Part shown: positions 63,613 to 64,000 of the stretch, in pieces | Layout: each line of letters begins with the position of its first letter | Position numbering within the stretch: position 1 is the stretch's first letter | Assembly (NCBI RefSeq): GCF_007828045.1 | Contig: NZ_VITN01000025.1 | Span: 1-64,000 of the forward strand | Length of the DNA stretch: 64,000 nt | Reading direction: 5' to 3' | Origin: Nitrospirillum amazonense | Lineage (GTDB): Bacteria; Pseudomonadota; Alphaproteobacteria; Azospirillales; Azospirillaceae | Notes under the pieces: model-generated | Databases searched by the model: none | What the model was told of the DNA's origin: nothing | Seen by the model: only the letters and a program-made list of their open reading frames with translations | Position numbers and translations under genes: made by a program

Positions 63613-63807
63613 GGATCGGTTCCGGGGAAGGATCAGCGGGGAACGGAAGACAAGCTTGGCAAGGGCCAACCGGCCCGCCAAGCGCGACCTTAGCGCGGGA
63701 CCCGCCCGCCCGGAAGGGGCGTCCGCAGGCCCATTTACCTCATAAGCAGTATTACGCTGCCCAAAAGTACTATTCGCCCAGTAAGCGACAGTAAAGCGGG
63801 CGCCATG

Positions 63808-63853
63808 AAAAAGGGCGCCGCCCGACCCCCACGGGGTCGAACGGCGCCCTTTT
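63808..63853 (-). terminator. Terminator between pal and cpoB
   Basis: AAAAAGGGCGCCG (63808-63820) pairs with CGGCGCCCTTTT (63842-63853); an inner GACCCC/GGGGTC stem extends it. 25 bp after the pal stop. Confidence 0.85.
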
Positions 63854-63877
63854 AACCAACCACCCGGGTGGGGCAGC

Positions 63878-64000
63878 TTAGTTGATGACCGTCACGCCGC
63901 GACGGTTCTGCGCCCAGGCGGCCTCGTTGGAACCGAGGACGGCGGGACGCTCCTTGCCGTAGCTGATCACCTGCACGCGGGCCAGATCGACGCCGGTGGC
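63878..64000 (-). CDS. pal: Peptidoglycan-associated lipoprotein Pal, C-terminal part (runs off)
   Basis: Last 41 codons of Pal, an OmpA-like outer-membrane lipoprotein that binds peptidoglycan as part of Tol-Pal. The end reads GVDLARVQVISYGKERPAVLG followed by AAWAQNRRGVTVIN, the highly conserved Pal C-terminus. Stop TAA at 63878. It precedes cpoB in the usual order. Confidence 0.93.
   Translation of the reverse strand, partial: ATGVDLARVQVISYGKERPAVLGSNEAAWAQNRRGVTVIN

Overview
The window is about 64 kb of GC-rich bacterial chromosome. Gene content points to an alphaproteobacterium, most likely Rhodospirillales and probably near the Azospirillaceae. Pointers are the three-subunit, Rhodospirillum-type proton-translocating transhydrogenase (pntAA-pntAB-pntB), a COQ9-family protein, the ftsH-tilS-cpoB-pal order, a glmM/folP/ftsH cluster, DUF29 and a soluble chemotaxis-like protein. 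The genus is an inference. Most of the sequence is core housekeeping with no sign of plasmid or phage.

Layout. 0-5 kb: the str operon (rpsL-rpsG-fusA-tuf, minus strand; tuf leaves the window) has a clear promoter and a structured leader. rimO, whose product methylthiolates the rpsL product S12, is divergent from it. 5-9 kb: two tandem paralogous secreted M28 peptidases of equal length. 9-16 kb: flavin monooxygenase, exported nucleoside-phosphorylase-like and methyltransferase-like proteins, an MFS/LysR divergent pair, a Tat-lipoprotein FAD oxidoreductase and a tRNA with CAU anticodon that looks like tRNA-Ile2. 16-26 kb: MHS-type transporter, COQ9, peptide deformylase, bS21, HNH protein, transhydrogenase operon, DUF29 and LD-carboxypeptidase.

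About 26.0-32.6 kb is an accessory segment. It holds LysR / SDR / NTF2-like / Old Yellow Enzyme, then AraC / alpha-beta hydrolase, with a frameshifted LysR remnant and a frameshifted IS110-family transposase tail that stops exactly at the end of an aminopeptidase P gene. It looks acquired and partly decayed.

32.6-47.5 kb: aminopeptidase P, prmA, M3 oligopeptidase, a TPR-glycosyltransferase tail-to-tail with a thioredoxin-fold/2OG-Fe(II) oxygenase fusion, TetR with a perfect palindromic operator candidate, a PEBP protein, UvrD/PcrA helicase, a small coupled gene pair, a diguanylate cyclase and a 115-residue chemoreceptor-tip protein. 47.8-50.7 kb: serC-serA serine biosynthesis. 51-55.4 kb: a large unrecognised protein and a PhzF/MocR divergent pair. 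55.4-64 kb (minus): ftsH and folP, glmM-thiD, tilS, cpoB and the 3' end of pal.

The most interesting non-coding signal is a dispersed mosaic repeat of about 90-125 bp, present four times (36146, 45684, 50847 and 57642). It contains successive hairpins whose stems differ between copies but remain paired, while the loops (ATCC; NGTC) and the CCCTCA-box stay constant. This compensatory pattern means structure is conserved. No CRISPR array, prophage or rRNA operon was seen.
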